From Lentisphaerae bacterium GWF2_49_21 (GTDB lineage Bacteria; Verrucomicrobiota; Lentisphaeria; Victivallales; GWF2-50-93): a DNA stretch of 64,000 nt. Both the position numbers and the translations under genes were made by a program. The stretch covers positions 1 to 64,000 of the forward strand of contig MHBH01000046.1 in the NCBI GenBank assembly GCA_001804805.1, in the 5' to 3' direction. Below are positions 1 through 7,938 of this stretch, piece after piece. Numbering within the stretch: position 1 is the first letter of the stretch; every line of letters starts with the position of its first letter. The notes beneath the pieces are model-generated. The model had not been told where the DNA came from, searched no databases, and saw nothing but the letters and a program-made list of their open reading frames with translations.

Positions 1-409
1 CTGCGGTCAGAATCTGGACAACCACATCCTGGACGAGGACGGCAAGCCCGGCCACGCAGCTTCCGATCCATAGCACTCCCTGGCAGAGCCACTGGACGAA
101 GATGTTTCCGATCGACGCGAAGCTGTAGGGATTCTCGGAGTCTATCTTGAACGTAGTAACCACTTCAAGAGCGTTCAATAGTCTCTCATGCACCAGCCTT
201 CCCTCGAAATTGAACATGCTGCATGTCTCAGTAAGTATGAACCTGAAGTTTGCAATGAGAGCGACCGTGCACATCGCCATAAGGATTATCCTGAATCCCT
301 GGAGCGGATCATGCTTTATGTCCCTGGTCTGGACAATCCAGCCGAGGATCATAATTCCGAACCCGACCGGCAGGAAAAGATTGTAGATTTCATTGGTGTA
401 GCTGTTCAT
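1..409 (-). CDS. VirB6/TrbL-like conjugation membrane protein, partial (C-terminus beyond window start)
   Basis: The frame is open from an ATG at 409 through base 1, giving 136 residues with no stop, so the gene runs off the window. The start overlaps the stop of the upstream VirB5-like gene as ATGA. The visible part begins MNSYTNEIYNLFLPVGFG and holds hydrophobic segments at about residues 10-26, 40-58 and 110-133, separated by a soluble stretch. A polytopic membrane protein directly after a VirB5-like gene in a VirB2-VirB3-VirB4 operon fits VirB6/TrbL, the inner-membrane channel component. The family call rests on position and topology, not on a conserved motif. VirB8-VirB11 homologues would be expected further left. 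Confidence 0.6.
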   Translation of the reverse strand, partial: MNSYTNEIYNLFLPVGFGIMILGWIVQTRDIKHDPLQGFRIILMAMCTVALIANFRFILTETCSMFNFEGRLVHERLLNALEVVTTFKIDSENPYSFASIGNIFVQWLCQGVLWIGSCVAGLAVLVQDVVVQILTA

Positions 410-1167
410 TCTATGATCGCGTCAATCTCCTTCTTCGCTTTTTCATACTCGTCTACAAAGTTGATTTCATCGTAGCTGATTTTGAAGGGATCGTTCAAGT
501 CGATAAAACTTTTCAGGGCCTCGTCCTCCTTCTTCCATCTTTCGTTCTCGGTCTTTATATGCTCGGCGTTGAGCTGGGCGGCCGCCTGGCGCTCCTTGTC
601 CTGTTCGGCATCGAGCGAGACGGACACCGCGCTTATCGCGGCCTGCGCTTTCTGCACGTCCGCATCAGTCTTCGCCTGGTTTATGCGTCCCCCGAGATTT
701 CCAAGCTCGTTTGAAAGGGCTCCCCTCCTGTCTACCGTCTCCTTGTTGACCTCGAGATAATTCCTGTACGCCGAATCAATTGAGTTGTCACCCTCCGCCG
801 CATCTTCATCAGGAGCAGCCGCCTCCTCGGCAGTCTTCGCCTTTTCCACTTTCAAAAGCCTGGCATTCACCGTCGACTGGAAATTTTCAGGATCTCCGTT
901 CCTCACCCTGATAGTTTCAGCCTCGCTTAGTATTTTATTATCTGTCGCGATGAGTTCCGAGAGCCTGTTGAGCTGGCTGTTCAGCAGGCTGATCTGCTCG
1001 TTCATCCTGTCCAGCTTCGCCCTGTCTCCCTCGATTATCGCGCCCCGCGTCATCTCGACGCTCATATGCACCGCAGGATCATAGACATGCTCCTGGGAGA
1101 AAAGCGGCGGCGACATGGAAAAGAAAAAGAAAATAACAGAAGGCATCATTTGATGATAATACTTCAT
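406..1167 (-). CDS. VirB5/TrbJ-like periplasmic conjugation protein
   Basis: 253 residues with an N-terminal signal peptide (hydrophobic residues about 8-22, PSVIFFFFSMSPPLFSQ), then a largely alpha-helical, charged protein. A predicted coiled coil lies at about 45-90 (DRMNEQISLLNSQLNRLSEL) and another helix-rich, alanine/glutamine-rich region at about 150-215. Size, export signal and coiled-coil content match VirB5/TrbJ minor pilus proteins, which sit between VirB4 and VirB6 in type IV secretion operons. Sequence identity to VirB5 is not recognisable by eye, so the name is by context. It overlaps the lipoprotein gene upstream and the VirB6-like gene downstream by ATGA, so translation is probably coupled. 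Confidence 0.6.
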   Translation of the reverse strand: MKYYHQMMPSVIFFFFSMSPPLFSQEHVYDPAVHMSVEMTRGAIIEGDRAKLDRMNEQISLLNSQLNRLSELIATDNKILSEAETIRVRNGDPENFQSTVNARLLKVEKAKTAEEAAAPDEDAAEGDNSIDSAYRNYLEVNKETVDRRGALSNELGNLGGRINQAKTDADVQKAQAAISAVSVSLDAEQDKERQAAAQLNAEHIKTENERWKKEDEALKSFIDLNDPFKISYDEINFVDEYEKAKKEIDAIIE

Positions 1168-1625
1168 GGGAGCTCCTCAGTCCGCATGATCACATCATGC
1201 GGGACATGGTTGATGTTGTCTTCTAGCGTTGCGCCCGGGAACTCGTAGTATCTGGTTCTCACATTCTGCTGCTTGCAGGATTCATCCTCCTTCTGCCTGT
1301 TCTGGATTATCCAGTACTGCTCCCTGGCAGTATCGTTCGCCCCGAGTTCGTAGCCCGTCCTGAACTCCTCGCGGAAGCTTTCATCAACGTTAGCCCTGAT
1401 AAGTTCGGAAACAGCATATCCTCCCACGCCTGAGAGTCCCGCAACAATCTCCTTGTTCTTATAGATCCAGGAGTCCTTCTTCTGGTCTTCGGCGACTTTG
1501 TAGCCGATGTATCCTGTGCCGGTGCCAGCAAGCATTGAAAGAAGCTGCCCCTTTTCAAATGACCTGAGCGAAGAGCATCCGCACAGGAAAAACAGGATGA
1601 CTGTAAGCATCATGGAAAATTTCAT
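1164..1625 (-). CDS. Small lipoprotein of the conjugation operon (VirB7 position)
   Basis: 153 residues. The N-terminus MKFSMMLTVILFFLCGCSSL carries a clear lipobox (LCGC), so the mature protein should start at Cys17 with a lipid anchor. A glycine-rich hydrophobic stretch follows at about residues 30-43 (LLSMLAGTGTGYIGYKVA), then a charged soluble domain. VirB7 is an outer-membrane lipoprotein that stabilises the core complex. This one is larger than typical VirB7 (about 50 residues), so it may be another envelope lipoprotein in the same position. Both ends overlap neighbours as ATGA. No catalytic motif seen. Confidence 0.65.
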   Translation of the reverse strand: MKFSMMLTVILFFLCGCSSLRSFEKGQLLSMLAGTGTGYIGYKVAEDQKKDSWIYKNKEIVAGLSGVGGYAVSELIRANVDESFREEFRTGYELGANDTAREQYWIIQNRQKEDESCKQQNVRTRYYEFPGATLEDNINHVPHDVIMRTEELP

Positions 1626-3556
1626 TTTGTGAAATACACCTTTCTTGCATATGAGTCCGATTCCGGTTCATTGCTTGAATCCTCAGGTGGAAATGCCTTT
1701 CCTTCACCGCTGTCAAGCAGCGACGGTAGGAGTGCGGTTCCTGCGGCGGCTCCGCCAAGGAAAAGCAGGTTGCCATTGCCGGTATCATTGGATTGGGCCG
1801 CTGTTGAGATTACGCTGGTCGTCATTGAAGTCGTGGAGCTTGAAGTGTCAGTAGTGGTATCAGTACCGGTATCTGTTTCACCTCCAGAATTATCGTTGTT
1901 TTCTGGTGGATTGACTATGGTGTTGTATTCATAATAATAATTGTTCACATCGTTGTAGTAGTCATCGTCCAGATCGTGTATCTGGTCCGCTATGCCTTCC
2001 TGCTCCTCAGGAGTATCCGCATTATTGTAATCATCAACAAGATCATTCCTGTGGTTTAAATAATCGGTATAGTCTGGAATGGTATACGTCTGCCCGTCGG
2101 AGCCAGTGAACGATCCGCTGTCGTCAATGGTGACTCCTCCGTCGTTTGATTGCGGCTGTGCCGGTGGAAGTCCTCCGCCTAATACATATACGCGGCTCAC
2201 CGTGGCGCTGTCCGCCATTCCGCTTTTCGCGGCCATTGCATACACCCTGAATGATGTGGAAAAGCCTCCCGAGGTGTCCGGCTGGAGAATATCCCACGCA
2301 GTGCCGGGATTGGAATTCACCGGAAGAGAAAATGCCCCCGTGTATATGCTTGCAGCGGATTTTGTCACATCCCTGTTTATGGAACAATAGATTGTCGCGC
2401 CCGGTGTTGCGCAGGAAATACTTATCTCCGGGGGCGCAGTTTCAAAATACCCGCCCTGGGGAGTAATCGAGGGAGCTTCTACCCTCTCCATCGTAAACGT
2501 ATATGTTGCAGAGGCAATATCGCTTTCGCCGTCAGGACCGACCACCTTCGCTTCAAGCGTAGACGTTTCCGTTATTATTATCGGGTTCGTATAATTTGTC
2601 CACGCGCTCTGGATCCCTCCGTAGTTGTACCTGAACTGGATTGTCCCTTCGCCGTTGTTGTCCGGGGAATTTGCAATGACCGCATCGACTTCGTCGCCGG
2701 ACATGAATGATCCTCCCGGCGGAAAAATTTTCGGAGGCATGAGGTTGATTATAAACGTCTGGACGGCCGTTTCCGAATCTGCAAGTCCGGCCGCCTTGGC
2801 AAAGGCCTTCAAGATGAGATTGCGGTTCACAGTCAGAGGTTCCGTGTATGTCATGGAGGTTTCAGACGGTTCAGAGCCATCCGTTGTATAGTAGATGGTT
2901 GCCCCAGGAGTCATGCATGACACCATTGTCTTTGTCCCGGCTTTCACAAGCCCCCCTGCGGGGGATATCTCCGGAGTCGCGCATCTGCCTGGAAAGACAG
3001 TAAAAGTTTTTGATGAGACTTTCGAATAGAGATACAAGTTGTATCCCCTGGCTTTCAGGACATAGTTGCCGGTATTGAGCAGGAACGCCCCTGTATATAG
3101 GCTGGACGAGGCGGTGGGATCGGAGCCGTCCAGGGTATACCTTGTCTCTGATGCTCCCGGACAGGACATTGTGATTGGATCATGGACGGTGATGCTTCCT
3201 CCTCCCGGACTGATTACGGGCGGTGCAATGCCGGTTATCGGAGTCACTGTAATTTTCGCATAATGGGAGTAGGATGCATGCATCTGCAGGGCGTCTGAAA
3301 TAGTGACGCTGATGGTCTGGTGAAGGCCGACGGTCGCAATGCACCATGGCTGCCATCCCCCTCCGGTGGCTCCTGACTTGTCGTATATATATATCCCCGA
3401 GCTCTCCCCCTCCTCAAACGTGATGTTGTAATCGCCCGGACCGCATATGTAGGTGGACACCGCCCCATCCTGGAGCTCATAGGTAGCCGCCCCGGCATCC
3501 CAGGTACAGAAAAGGAATGTCGTCATTGCACAGATCATCATCATTTGTATTTTCAT
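1622..3556 (-). CDS. Secreted protein with four chitobiase C-terminal-type repeats, in the conjugation operon
   Basis: 644 residues with a signal peptide (about 1-24, ending in AGAA). After an N-terminal beta-rich region come four repeats of about 75-100 residues, starting near 110, 193, 273 and 358. Each opens with a P-x-I-x-P-x-G-G motif, and most contain a T-x-Y-x-x-x-G-S-x-P-type strand, the signature of the chitobiase/beta-hexosaminidase C-terminal (CHB_HEX_C) Ig-like fold. The C-terminal 160 residues are rich in Asp, Asn, Thr and Ser with a DDYYNDVNNYYYEYN patch, a hydrophobic Gly/Ala segment (LLFLGGAAAGTALLP) and an acidic tail. No hydrolase domain is present. Lying between VirB4 and the lipoprotein with ATGA overlaps on both sides, it is probably a surface-exposed adhesin or pilus-associated carbohydrate-binding protein. 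That role is inferred. Confidence 0.7.
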   Translation of the reverse strand: MKIQMMMICAMTTFLFCTWDAGAATYELQDGAVSTYICGPGDYNITFEEGESSGIYIYDKSGATGGGWQPWCIATVGLHQTISVTISDALQMHASYSHYAKITVTPITGIAPPVISPGGGSITVHDPITMSCPGASETRYTLDGSDPTASSSLYTGAFLLNTGNYVLKARGYNLYLYSKVSSKTFTVFPGRCATPEISPAGGLVKAGTKTMVSCMTPGATIYYTTDGSEPSETSMTYTEPLTVNRNLILKAFAKAAGLADSETAVQTFIINLMPPKIFPPGGSFMSGDEVDAVIANSPDNNGEGTIQFRYNYGGIQSAWTNYTNPIIITETSTLEAKVVGPDGESDIASATYTFTMERVEAPSITPQGGYFETAPPEISISCATPGATIYCSINRDVTKSAASIYTGAFSLPVNSNPGTAWDILQPDTSGGFSTSFRVYAMAAKSGMADSATVSRVYVLGGGLPPAQPQSNDGGVTIDDSGSFTGSDGQTYTIPDYTDYLNHRNDLVDDYNNADTPEEQEGIADQIHDLDDDYYNDVNNYYYEYNTIVNPPENNDNSGGETDTGTDTTTDTSSSTTSMTTSVISTAAQSNDTGNGNLLFLGGAAAGTALLPSLLDSGEGKAFPPEDSSNEPESDSYARKVYFTK

Positions 3557-6273
3557 GCTGCATCCTCCTTTTTGTTTGCTGTTGTTCTTTTAATTTTTTC
3601 ATCCATGGCCGGGGCATCATGCCCCGCCTTGCATTTATTCTGCTCCGGACCTGCACCGCTGCATGCGAGCATTTCAGATGAGCAGTAGTTCCTCCCGGAA
3701 CCGCAGATCGGTTTCCGGACATCGAGATGGTAGTAGGTGAACGACGAATGCCTCCTGTCCTCCGGAAGGTTCTCGGGACTAGGATAGTTCATGATCTGCT
3801 CCTGTGTGACCTCGGAAAGGTCGATGTCCCTGGATATGTCGGCGAGATCCGACCTGTCGTTCTGCTTCATCAGGAAGAACTGCTTGCTGTTGCCCATTAT
3901 GACAGGCCGGATCGGTGTCTGTTTGAACTTCGAGTACTGCTGGACTATGGAGACGATCCACGTGCCGTACTTCCTCATCTGCGCATAGCATTCTGAAATC
4001 AGGCGTTCACCGCCCTCGACATCGAGAATCCTTCCGGCCTCCTCGAAGACATACCTCTTTTTCGTGTTACGCGGGAGCGTCATTATGTGGTTCCGCGTAT
4101 AGCTGTTTATCAGGAATCCGACCATCTTCTTCAAATCCGATGCCTCATCCGGAATACTGCCAAGCTCGAAATGAGCCATCTTGCCGGTAAGGCTGATGTT
4201 CGTGGCCCCGTCGAAGATTTTCCCATACTGCCCGTAGGCGCACCATGATGAAATCAAAGTAGCAAGCTGTTTCACCTCGTCCCTATCATGCTGCCTGAAC
4301 GGCGCAATTATCATCATCTCCTGCAATGCCGAATGCGTCGGATATTCGTCCGCCTTGAAATACGTGAACGCCATATCCCGGATAAGTTTTTCAGTGTCAT
4401 TGCCCTTGGAGAACTCGGTCATCTGCTGATCGTTTATGGAAGAGAGGAATTCCATGGTGCTCCCATCGTTCATTTCAATCCTCTCCGTCATTTCGACGTA
4501 TGCGTCCGCAACCGTGCTCCCCGGCGGAAGAAGATTTTCCTTGAAATGCCTGACGCAAATAGCTCTTCTTATTATCTCCGGAAGAAGATCCTCATGTGAC
4601 TTCAGCCATTCCCCGTATGTGTCGGTGTACAGCTGGTCAAGGTACTGCATCAGCTGCGAAGCCCTGAGATTCCGCTTCTCATCAGAACATGTACCGGTCA
4701 TCTTGACCAATAGCGCCGTTGCAGTTGCCAGATGGAAAGAACTCAGTGGAAGTCCGCTGGTGTCAAGATAGTTTATCGTAAAGTCGCTATCGGGATGTAT
4801 CACTATCGGCTGGGTGTCCAGCGTCCGCGTATAGTTTCCATAACTAAGTCCTTCCTCGATTATGCAGGTGTAGTCATAGAAGCATTCCGTCTGCGACAGA
4901 AGGTCGACCATGAATGAGGACTTTCCTGCCCCGGACATCCCGAAAAGCGCCGCATGCTGCGGTGTTCCGCCGATGAAGTTCCTTATCCCGATGAGATTGA
5001 AGCTGCCGCCGTCGTAAATTGATTCCGCTCCCTCAAGATGCCCGGTGAACGTCGCGCTCACAGGAAGCATGTCGGCGAGATACTGGTTCTCGGCGTAGAT
5101 GCCATGCCTGGTGTATTTCCCGAAAGTCCAGCCCGGCCATGTCATGAAGAAAAGGTTCATCGACGTCGTCGGAATGGAGCTCTCCCAGTATCCCGCCCCG
5201 TTCATGAGGTTGACGGCAGACTTTATCGCCGAACACTTGCTGGCAAGCTCCTCCTTCGTCTGCGCCCAGGTCCTTATCACCGTCAATACCTTGAACGGAT
5301 ATGTGAATCCTCCGGCAAGCGCGTTCACCTTCCTGTGCTTCTTGTCCAGCGCCGTCAGCAGCGAATGTTTCTTCTCGGAGTGATAATCCCCCGACAGCCT
5401 TTCAATCGCCGCCTCCTCTGTTTTTATCTCGTCCTCTATCTTCTGCGGCCATATGTCCATGGTTATCGCATAGTCAAGTATCGGAAGGCCGGTCAGATGG
5501 CAGATTATCCCCGGATATGTCGTCTGCGGCCACCGGCTGACAACAAGGACTCCGTGGTAGTACCCGTCGAAGAAAAAGGAATAGTCGTTCGACGGATTCC
5601 GGTGCCTGTTCCCGTTTATCGCCGAATTCCAGCAGTTCTCCTGGATTCCAAGGGTTCTGTCGAACGATGTCAGCGGATCGTAACCGAGTCTCAGCCTGTG
5701 GTCAGGATTGAGAAACTCAGTATAATGAAGATAGTGCTCGTTGTCGCCCATCGGAACAACCTTGACATCTGATGAACCGAGGATGCTGTACAGCAGATTG
5801 CTCTGGTTCGTGAAGAACACTGACAATGTCTCCAGAATGTTCCCATAGTGCCTTTCAAGCTCGTTCTCGGGCATGTTCAGACAGACTTTCGCCTCGATCG
5901 GCGTTGAAAGATATATTTTCAGCTTCTCCCGCCTCAATTGCCTGTTAAGCATCTTGTTCCAGTACCGGGTGAACCTCTCCTTTCTCGTCGAATACGTCCA
6001 GCTGTTCTCCGCGAACTTCTCCGTCATGGCGTCGTAGAGCATGAGCTCGTGCCTGTAGTCCGAGTCAACCGACCACTGGAACTGGACGTTCACAGGCTTC
6101 CTTATCATCGAAAGGAAGAGCATCAGCCGGTTGTGCAGTTCGTTCTTCACTGAATTGGACGCGTTCCTGAAATCCGGAATTTCCATGACGTACCCCTTCG
6201 CCGCCCATCCCCGGTCGTCGAGTTCGTTGAAGATGATCATGTCCCTGATGAACCAGCCGTCCGGAATTTTCAT
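3553..6273 (-). CDS. virB4: VirB4/TraC-family conjugation ATPase
   Basis: 906 residues, in the usual VirB4 size range. A Walker A motif GMSGAGKSS lies near residue 445. A Walker B-type segment RYVFEEAGRIL near 743 is followed by KYGTWIVSIVQQYS, the motif region typical of VirB4/TraC ATPases. The N-terminal 400 residues form the membrane-proximal domain. VirB4 powers pilus assembly and substrate transfer at the inner membrane. Start ATG overlaps the VirB3-like stop as ATGA and the 3' end overlaps the chitobiase-repeat gene the same way. The C-terminus has a cysteine-containing tail (CGSGRNYC, CSGAGPEQNKC) of unknown use. Family assignment is confident; substrate and pilus type are not known. 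Confidence 0.92.
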   Translation of the reverse strand: MKIPDGWFIRDMIIFNELDDRGWAAKGYVMEIPDFRNASNSVKNELHNRLMLFLSMIRKPVNVQFQWSVDSDYRHELMLYDAMTEKFAENSWTYSTRKERFTRYWNKMLNRQLRREKLKIYLSTPIEAKVCLNMPENELERHYGNILETLSVFFTNQSNLLYSILGSSDVKVVPMGDNEHYLHYTEFLNPDHRLRLGYDPLTSFDRTLGIQENCWNSAINGNRHRNPSNDYSFFFDGYYHGVLVVSRWPQTTYPGIICHLTGLPILDYAITMDIWPQKIEDEIKTEEAAIERLSGDYHSEKKHSLLTALDKKHRKVNALAGGFTYPFKVLTVIRTWAQTKEELASKCSAIKSAVNLMNGAGYWESSIPTTSMNLFFMTWPGWTFGKYTRHGIYAENQYLADMLPVSATFTGHLEGAESIYDGGSFNLIGIRNFIGGTPQHAALFGMSGAGKSSFMVDLLSQTECFYDYTCIIEEGLSYGNYTRTLDTQPIVIHPDSDFTINYLDTSGLPLSSFHLATATALLVKMTGTCSDEKRNLRASQLMQYLDQLYTDTYGEWLKSHEDLLPEIIRRAICVRHFKENLLPPGSTVADAYVEMTERIEMNDGSTMEFLSSINDQQMTEFSKGNDTEKLIRDMAFTYFKADEYPTHSALQEMMIIAPFRQHDRDEVKQLATLISSWCAYGQYGKIFDGATNISLTGKMAHFELGSIPDEASDLKKMVGFLINSYTRNHIMTLPRNTKKRYVFEEAGRILDVEGGERLISECYAQMRKYGTWIVSIVQQYSKFKQTPIRPVIMGNSKQFFLMKQNDRSDLADISRDIDLSEVTQEQIMNYPSPENLPEDRRHSSFTYYHLDVRKPICGSGRNYCSSEMLACSGAGPEQNKCKAGHDAPAMDEKIKRTTANKKEDAA

Positions 6274-6581
6274 CTGCCGCCTCCGGTTTTATGCTTCTCA
6301 TGACCGCTTCCGTTCAGCCAGCATTCAAAAAGATCCTCCTGGTAGTGCGGCGGCTTGTTATGCTTGAATATCTTCAGGTATGCCAAGGTAAGGATGACGG
6401 GAAGAAGTCCAGCACAAAGTGTGTAATGGATTCCAATTCCCGTCACCATGAGGAGGGTGCATAGGAGTATCGAAAGGATCATGCTCCCGAGAAGATAGAC
6501 GAAGAGGTTTCCCGACAGGCCGAAGGCCATCCCTTCGGAATCATTCGCGGAATTTGTATTTGTCACTACAAGGTCGGCCAT
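6270..6581 (-). CDS. VirB3-like inner-membrane conjugation protein
   Basis: 103 residues from the ATG at 6581 (MADLVVTNTNS). A longer reading from 6749 would overlap the VirB2-like gene by about 150 bases, so the internal start 17 bases after the VirB2 stop is preferred. Two adjacent hydrophobic segments (about residues 25-68: NLFVYLLGSMILSILLCTLL and the next helix) are followed by a soluble tail, the topology of VirB3. The position directly between the VirB2-like pilin and VirB4 supports the call. Stop overlaps the VirB4 ATG as ATGA. Confidence 0.7.
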   Translation of the reverse strand: MADLVVTNTNSANDSEGMAFGLSGNLFVYLLGSMILSILLCTLLMVTGIGIHYTLCAGLLPVILTLAYLKIFKHNKPPHYQEDLFECWLNGSGHEKHKTGGGR

Positions 6582-6598
6582 TTTAAATTCCCCTTTTT

Positions 6599-6937
6599 TC
6601 AGAACTGCGGTGTCAACACTGCTCCGCCCAGCGAGAATGCGTAGAAGATTGCTCCGATGATTAGAGCCCCTCCTGCAATCCATAGTCCGGCGATTATCGA
6701 ATTGTACGCCTCCGGATCGCCCTTCTTCTTCAGAACCGCCCCCTGCCATATCGTCACCACTCCCCAGGGAAACGCTATCAGGAACATTATCCCCAGCACC
6801 ATCTGGATAGCAGACTTCAGCGACTGCAGCTGGTTCCCCCCGCCGCCGCCCGGCGCCTGCGCAAAGAGATTTTCAGAGACAAGGACAAGGAAGAGGATCA
6901 TGAGAAAGAGCTTCATCAAACGTTTTTCTGTTTTCAT
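6599..6937 (-). CDS. VirB2/TrbC-like pilin precursor
   Basis: 112 residues: a signal peptide (about 1-27, ending NLFAQA), a short PGGGGG linker, then two hydrophobic helices (about 44-66 and 80-105) joined by a small basic loop KKKGDPEA. This is the architecture of VirB2/TrbC major pilins. First gene of the leftward type IV secretion operon. An AGGA ribosome-binding sequence lies 7 bases before the ATG and overlaps the operator-like palindrome at 6942-6958, so a bound repressor could block the site. No other pilin candidate is seen in the window. Confidence 0.75.
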   Translation of the reverse strand: MKTEKRLMKLFLMILFLVLVSENLFAQAPGGGGGNQLQSLKSAIQMVLGIMFLIAFPWGVVTIWQGAVLKKKGDPEAYNSIIAGLWIAGGALIIGAIFYAFSLGGAVLTPQF

Positions 6938-6941
6938 AATA

Positions 6942-6958
6942 TATCCTATAATAGTATA
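6942..6958. promoter_or_regulatory. Operator-like palindrome O1 (TATACTA-N3-TAGTATA type)
   Basis: The plus strand reads TATCCTATAATAGTATA: two 7-base arms in inverted orientation around a 3-base centre, with one mismatch to the perfect arm. It lies 4 bases upstream of the VirB2-like ATG and covers its ribosome-binding sequence. Matching sites occur at 7020-7036 and 34559-34575. Function as a repressor or activator site is inferred from position and recurrence. Confidence 0.6.
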
Positions 6959-7019
6959 TATTTAATATTTGCGAATATATTTATCCTATTTGGTTAATAC
7001 AAGTGGAAATCTAAAGAAA

Positions 7020-7036
7020 TATACTATATTAGTATA
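7020..7036. promoter_or_regulatory. Operator-like palindrome O2, perfect TATACTA-TAT-TAGTATA
   Basis: A perfect 7+3+7 inverted repeat, ending 5 bases before the ATG of the ClpB-like gene and 78 bases from O1. The 104-base divergent region 6938-7041 is otherwise AT-rich, with several TATA-like hexamers on both strands that could be -10 boxes. No Shine-Dalgarno sequence is visible for the ClpB-like gene, so the site occupies the place a leader would take. Confidence 0.65.
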
Positions 7037-7041
7037 TTATT

Positions 7042-7938
7042 ATGGAAAAACTGGACAGGATCGAAGAGGAACTGAGGAAGAATGTGCTCGGGCAGGACCA
7101 TGTACTCGGACGGCTCGCCTCCGTCCTGAAAAGAGGAGAATTAGGCCTTACCAATGCCTCAAGGCCCAAGGGCAGCTTCCTCTTCCTCGGCCCAACAGGT
7201 GTTGGAAAGACCGAGCTTGCCCTCTCGTTCACAAGGTATCTACTCGGGGAGGAGCATCTTTTCAGGTTCGACATGTCCGAGTTCATGCACTTCGATAGCA
7301 TAAAGGAGTTCATCGGACATTCCGGCAAACCCGGAAGACTCGGCAATGTATTGGAAAATAATAAGGCAGGCGCATGCCTGTGCCTGCTGTTCGATGAGAT
7401 GGAGAAGGCGCACCCACAGATTCTCCTGATCTTCCTCCAGATGCTAGATGCCGCAAGAATCACCCTCGGGAACAACAGGACTTATGACCTTTCGGGCTTA
7501 TATATCGTCTTCACGTCAAACATAGGTTCGGAAAACATCCTCCATAGCAAGCGTGTTCCTTTTGCCACCATTGAACGCTCGGTACTGGCCCAGCTTCATC
7601 TAGAGCTCCGTCCGGAGTTCATAGCGCGCATAGACGAGAAGATCGTCTTTAAGAAGCTCGAATATCATACACAGAGGGAGATTGCTGTTCTGCTTCTTGA
7701 AAAAGAGTTGTCGCGCCTGATTGGTAAAGGCTATGCCCTGTCTTACGATGATAGCGCCCTCGAGTTCCTTGTAAGGAGAGGCATTGATCGGGTTTTCGGA
7801 GCAAGACCTCTGAGGAATACCATTGAACGCCATGTCCAGGATGCCCTCGCCAGGAGAATTATTGCCGGAAAGGCTCCTGCGGGAGTCATAAGGTATTCCG
7901 ACAAGCTGCGCGATCTTGTCATCGAGGATATGGATTGA
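7042..7938 (+). CDS. Stand-alone ClpA/ClpB D2-type AAA+ ATPase
   Basis: 298 residues, about a third of a full ClpB. It opens with LGQDHVLGRLASVLKRG, the start of a Clp D2 module. Walker A GPTGVGKTE lies near residue 50 and Walker B LLFDEMEKAHP near 116. Sensor 1 is FTSNIGSEN near 157, an arginine-finger region LRPEFIARIDE follows near 190, and sensor 2 GARPLRNTIERHVQD near 254 sits within the D2-small domain. The N-domain, D1 and middle domain of ClpB are absent, so it is an unfoldase-type motor on its own. It is divergent from the VirB operon and shares its palindrome, which suggests a role in assembling or remodelling the transfer apparatus. A general chaperone role is the alternative. Confidence 0.85.
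   Translation: MEKLDRIEEELRKNVLGQDHVLGRLASVLKRGELGLTNASRPKGSFLFLGPTGVGKTELALSFTRYLLGEEHLFRFDMSEFMHFDSIKEFIGHSGKPGRLGNVLENNKAGACLCLLFDEMEKAHPQILLIFLQMLDAARITLGNNRTYDLSGLYIVFTSNIGSENILHSKRVPFATIERSVLAQLHLELRPEFIARIDEKIVFKKLEYHTQREIAVLLLEKELSRLIGKGYALSYDDSALEFLVRRGIDRVFGARPLRNTIERHVQDALARRIIAGKAPAGVIRYSDKLRDLVIEDMD

Noticed and set aside
5038-5772. Plus-strand open frame of 244 codons opposite virB4
   Set aside because: Arg/Pro/Val-rich shadow of the virB4 reading frame, no ribosome-binding site, no domain.
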